Below, piece after piece: positions 60,908 to 64,000 of a stretch of 64,000 nucleotides of DNA; position 1 is the first letter of the stretch, and each line of letters starts with the position of its first letter. The DNA comes from Microbulbifer elongatus (GTDB lineage Bacteria > Pseudomonadota > Gammaproteobacteria > Pseudomonadales > Cellvibrionaceae), in the NCBI RefSeq assembly GCF_021165935.1, contig NZ_CP088953.1, positions 2,465,501 through 2,529,500 on the forward strand, read 5' to 3'. The notes under the pieces are model-generated. The model was not told where the DNA came from. It did not search any database and worked only from the letters and a program-made list of their open reading frames with translations. The position numbers were made by a program, and so were the translations under genes.

Positions 60908-62557
60908 ATGAAGTTCGACCTGTCTAATTTGCGCGGCGACATCACCGGGGGTATTACCGCCGGTGTCGTTGCGTTGCCGCTGGCACTGGCGTTGGGGGTT
61001 GCCTCCGGGCTTGGCCCCATGGCCGGTATGTACGGTGCAATCGCCGTAGGTTTCTTTGCCGCCCTGTTCGGTGGCACCGGCCCCCAGATTTCCGGTCCCA
61101 CCGGGCCGATGGTGGTTGTTCTCGCGGGCCTGTTTGCCAGCCTCTCCGGCGATGCTGCGCTCATATTCACGGCAGTGATTCTGGCGGGCGTTTTTCAGAT
61201 CGCCTTCGGGGTACTGGGCATCGGCCACTACATTCGACTGGTACCCTATCCGGTGATTTCCGGGTTTATGACGGGTATTGGTGTCATCATCATTATTCTC
61301 CAGTTGAACCCACTGCTTGGACACGCTTCTCCAAGCGGGGTGCTGGGCGCACTGGGGAATGTGCCTGAGGCGCTTTCTTCTGTTCATCCGGCAAACCTGG
61401 TACTCGGTCTGGCAACCCTGGCCATGGTCTACCTGTGGCCCGGTAAATGGGGGCGCTACCTCCCGGGGCCTCTGGCGGCATTGATTGTGGGTACCGTGGT
61501 TGCCTATTTCGCCCTGGATGTGCCGATTCTCGGCAGTATTCCCACCGGGCTGCCTGAGCTGCAAATGCCTGTGCTGGGTGGGGAGAATATGATGCTGGTG
61601 GTGGAAGCAGCCATCATCCTGGCGATCCTCGGTTCTCTCGACAGCCTGCTGACTTCTCTGGTAGCGGACAACATGTCCCGTACCCGACACCACAGCAATA
61701 AAGAGCTGATTGGCCAGGGTATTGGTAACACGGCGGCAGGATTTATCGGTGGTATCGCCGGTGCGGGCGCGACCATGCGCACCGTGGTGAATATCCGTTC
61801 CGGGGGCCAGACCCGTATTTCTGGGATGGTTCATGCGCTGGTATTGCTTGCGGTGGCACTGGGCCTCGGTCCCCTGGCGGAGAATATTCCCCAGGCGGTG
61901 CTGGCCGGTATCCTCGTGAAAGTGGGGCTGGATATCATCGACTGGAAATACCTCAAGCGCGCACACCAGGGCCCGCGTTGGGATCTGCTGTTGATGGTGC
62001 TGGTACTCAGCATGACCGTGTTTGTTGACCTGATTACTGCGGTTGCGGCCGGTGTGGTACTGGCAGCGCTGGCCTATGTGAAGCAGGTGGCGAGCCTGCA
62101 GATCGAGCGCCTGCGCAATTTACCCGAGCATCTGGATAGCGAGGAAGACAAAGCCATCCTGCAGCGTCACCGCGATCGTATTGCGCTCTTCGAGTTCAGC
62201 GGTCCGCTGAGCTTCGGTGCGGCGGCCGATCTGGGTCACCATGTGCGCGAGCAGAGCAGTCAGCAGTCGCGGGTGCTGATTCTGAACTTCTCTTCGGTAC
62301 CTTACCTCGATCTGTCTGCGGCCCTTGCGGTGGAGACGATCGCAGCGGACGCCAAGGACAGCGGCAAGCAGCTCTATCTGGCGGGCATGAACGAAGAGGT
62401 GCACAAGGTATTGAAGGGCCTGAATGGCCGGATTCCTGCCTCGGGCACTTATGAGACCCTGAGCGAAGCGTTGAAAGCGGCGGAAGCGTCGATCGAATCG
62501 ACCGCTGAAGTCGGTACGGACGATCTGAAGGGCTTGCCCAGCGGAGGTGCAGCCTGA
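60908..62557 (+). CDS. SulP-family bicarbonate transporter, BicA-like, with STAS domain
   Basis: 549 aa. SulP core DITGGITAGVVALPLALALGVASGLGP and SGPTGPMVVVLAGLFA, the latter close to the cyanobacterial BicA motif, then AGFIGGIAGAGATMRTVVNIRSGG, and a C-terminal STAS domain (LILNFSSVPYLDLSAALAVET). Pairing with carbonic anhydrase suggests sodium-dependent bicarbonate uptake. It belongs to a different SulP subgroup from the two SulP copies in the sulfur module. Confidence 0.9.
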   Translation: MKFDLSNLRGDITGGITAGVVALPLALALGVASGLGPMAGMYGAIAVGFFAALFGGTGPQISGPTGPMVVVLAGLFASLSGDAALIFTAVILAGVFQIAFGVLGIGHYIRLVPYPVISGFMTGIGVIIIILQLNPLLGHASPSGVLGALGNVPEALSSVHPANLVLGLATLAMVYLWPGKWGRYLPGPLAALIVGTVVAYFALDVPILGSIPTGLPELQMPVLGGENMMLVVEAAIILAILGSLDSLLTSLVADNMSRTRHHSNKELIGQGIGNTAAGFIGGIAGAGATMRTVVNIRSGGQTRISGMVHALVLLAVALGLGPLAENIPQAVLAGILVKVGLDIIDWKYLKRAHQGPRWDLLLMVLVLSMTVFVDLITAVAAGVVLAALAYVKQVASLQIERLRNLPEHLDSEEDKAILQRHRDRIALFEFSGPLSFGAAADLGHHVREQSSQQSRVLILNFSSVPYLDLSAALAVETIAADAKDSGKQLYLAGMNEEVHKVLKGLNGRIPASGTYETLSEALKAAEASIESTAEVGTDDLKGLPSGGAA

Positions 62558-62583
62558 TTGATTGGGCTGACATTGCGTAAAAC

Positions 62584-62614
62584 AAAAACGGGGCACATTC
62601 AGTGCCCCGTTTTT
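62584..62614. terminator. Bidirectional terminator between the SulP gene and lpxH
   Basis: AAAAACGGGGCAC / GTGCCCCGTTTTT stem with an ATTCA loop; T runs on both strands. Confidence 0.92.
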
Positions 62615-62648
62615 GTTTATCTGTCCGTCCGGCGTTTAACCGCGGGAA

Positions 62649-63377
62649 TCAGGGCTCAATAGGCCATTGTTCCAGCGACAGGCCGTTTTCATCTGCCCTG
62701 GTGCACCACGCCAGCGCGCCCCAGTCCCCCAGCACGATACGCTCCGCCGCCTGGCCATTCGCGGTCAGCGCATGCCGGTCGGGTCGGTGCGTGTGTCCGT
62801 GAATCAGGGTCTGGGTGTTATGGGATTCCATGACCTTGACCACTTCCTCCGGTGTGACATCCATGATGTCTTCGGCTTTCAGGCTGTTCATGGATTTTGA
62901 GGTGGCGCGGATCTGCGCGGCAATCTGGCGGCGCTCCTCCAGGGACTTGGCAAGCAGCCCCTGCTGCCACAGCGGGTTACGGGCCTGCTGGCGGAATGCC
63001 ATATATTCCTGGTCGCGGGTACACAGGCTGTCGCCGTGCATCAGCAGGACCGGGTGGCCTGCCAGCTCCACCAGGCTGGGATCCGGGAGCAGGGTGGCGC
63101 CGCAGCGCCGGGCGAAGTCTTCACCCATCAGGAAATCCCGGTTGCCGTGCATCAGGTAGAGTGCCGGGCCGGAATCGGAATAGGTCCTGAGTTGGCGCGC
63201 AACTTCTTCGATCAGGGGAGCATCGTCGTCGTCTCCGATCCATACTTCGAAAAAGTCGCCGAGGATGTGCAGCGCTTCGGCGCCCGCCGCGGGCCCTTTC
63301 AGAAAGTCAAAAAAGGCCCGGGTGATATTCGGGCGGGATTCGTCCAGGTGCAGGTCTGAAATCAGGTAGGTTGCCAC
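62649..63377 (-). CDS. lpxH: UDP-2,3-diacylglucosamine hydrolase
   Basis: Lipid A pathway enzyme that hydrolyses UDP-2,3-diacylglucosamine to lipid X and UMP at the inner membrane. 242 aa. The calcineurin-like metal motifs are SDLHLDESRP, LGDFFEVWIGDDD, MHGNRDFLMG, MHGDSLC and IHGHTHRPDRH. It follows ppiB by 49 nt on the same strand. Confidence 0.96.
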   Translation of the reverse strand: MATYLISDLHLDESRPNITRAFFDFLKGPAAGAEALHILGDFFEVWIGDDDDAPLIEEVARQLRTYSDSGPALYLMHGNRDFLMGEDFARRCGATLLPDPSLVELAGHPVLLMHGDSLCTRDQEYMAFRQQARNPLWQQGLLAKSLEERRQIAAQIRATSKSMNSLKAEDIMDVTPEEVVKVMESHNTQTLIHGHTHRPDRHALTANGQAAERIVLGDWGALAWCTRADENGLSLEQWPIEP

Positions 63378-63426
63378 TGGTCTGCTCCGCCCGGTTTGGT
63401 GTGGTATGCGAGTATTCGGGATTCGC

Positions 63427-63936
63427 TTACTTGTCGGCGTAGGCGTCGGAGACGGTCACACCGGTAATTTCGATGGTCTCGGTGGGTACGTCCTGATGGA
63501 AGCCGTTGCTGCCGGTGGGAACGTCCTTGATCTTGTTGACCACGTCCATACCGTCGACCACCTTGCCGAATACACAGTAGCCCCAGCCCTGTGCGTCTTT
63601 GGCGCGGAAGTTCAGGAAGTCGTTGTCTTTCACGTTGATGAAAAACTGCGCGGTGGCGGAGTGTGGGTCCATGGTGCGTGCCATGGCCAGGGTGCCGGTG
63701 TCGTTCTTCAGGCCATTATCCGCTTCGTTCTCGATCGCGTCGCGGGTGGGCTTCTGGTCCATATTCGGGGTCATGCCGCCACCCTGGATCATGAAGTTGT
63801 TGATCACCCGGTGAAAGATGGTGCCGGTGTAAAAGTCGTCGCGGCAATACAGCAGGAAGTTGGCCGCGGTCTTCGGCGCCTTGTCAAAATCCAGTTCGAT
63901 GTTGATGTCGCCGTAGGTGGTGTGCAGAGTGATCAT
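63427..63936 (-). CDS. ppiB: Peptidyl-prolyl cis-trans isomerase B (cyclophilin)
   Basis: 169 aa cytoplasmic cyclophilin without a signal peptide. Active-site elements are [15 protein letters not shown] (catalytic Arg), [17 protein letters not shown] and [14 protein letters not shown]. It is upstream of lpxH, an order also found in Pseudomonas. Upstream genes lie outside the window. Confidence 0.96.
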   Translation of the reverse strand: MITLHTTYGDINIELDFDKAPKTAANFLLYCRDDFYTGTIFHRVINNFMIQGGGMTPNMDQKPTRDAIENEADNGLKNDTGTLAMARTMDPHSATAQFFINVKDNDFLNFRAKDAQGWGYCVFGKVVDGMDVVNKIKDVPTGSNGFHQDVPTETIEITGVTVSDAYADK

Positions 63937-64000
63937 AAAATGTCCTGTCCGGGATCGGTTTGGGGCGGCATGATACTCTGTTCACAGTCCGACGCAAGCC

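Overview
The window is about 64 kb of a high-GC marine gammaproteobacterial chromosome, most like Cellvibrionales such as Microbulbifer. This is judged from gene content and protein character, not from a database search. Coding density is high. I see no insertion sequence, prophage or CRISPR array, only one tRNA and no rRNA.

The first 25 kb is a conserved housekeeping backbone. It holds fadBA under a PsrA-like operator, tRNA-Leu(UAG), the protein quality-control run tig-clpP-clpX-lon-hupB-ppiD, then mltD/gloB, a methyltransferase, rnhA, dnaQ, nhaB, fimL, nudC and sohB. As I recall it, Pseudomonas aeruginosa keeps much the same order (PA1800-PA1825), which supports calls such as fimL. The clear anomaly is the convergent dnaQ/nhaB junction. 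There dnaQ reads without a stop for over 600 nt into the antisense strand of nhaB, both proteins lack their usual C-terminal tails, and a 16-bp partial duplication sits at the join.

From 24.5 to 37.6 kb come an AcuI-like reductase, a patatin lipase, a DUF4919-like lipoprotein and a UvrD-family helicase, then a sulfide/persulfide module. A BigR/SqrR-like ArsR regulator and two YeeE/YedE-type membrane proteins face a persulfide dioxygenase (Blh/ETHE1 type) and a separate DUF442 protein. A SulP transporter closes each arm, and an AT-rich palindromic region lies between them.

From 37.6 to 50 kb is an oxidative-stress and envelope block: yceI, ahpC/ahpF, exoD, an RND efflux pair, an exported catalase-peroxidase and a DUF2141-MipA/OmpV fusion. 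Two copies of a remarkable repeat occur here, one of them between ahpC and ahpF. A 58-nt core, 57/58 identical, is enclosed by long inverted arms that are complementary within each copy but unrelated between copies.

From 50 to 64 kb are a DUF72 protein, a possible degenerate GIY-YIG protein, acnB, a YegS-like lipid kinase, a Tus-like replication-terminator protein whose promoter overlaps a weak candidate Ter site, and miaE. Then comes a bicarbonate module: an OxyR-like LysR regulator with His at the peroxidatic-Cys position, divergent from a beta-carbonic anhydrase and a BicA-like SulP transporter. lpxH and ppiB end the window.
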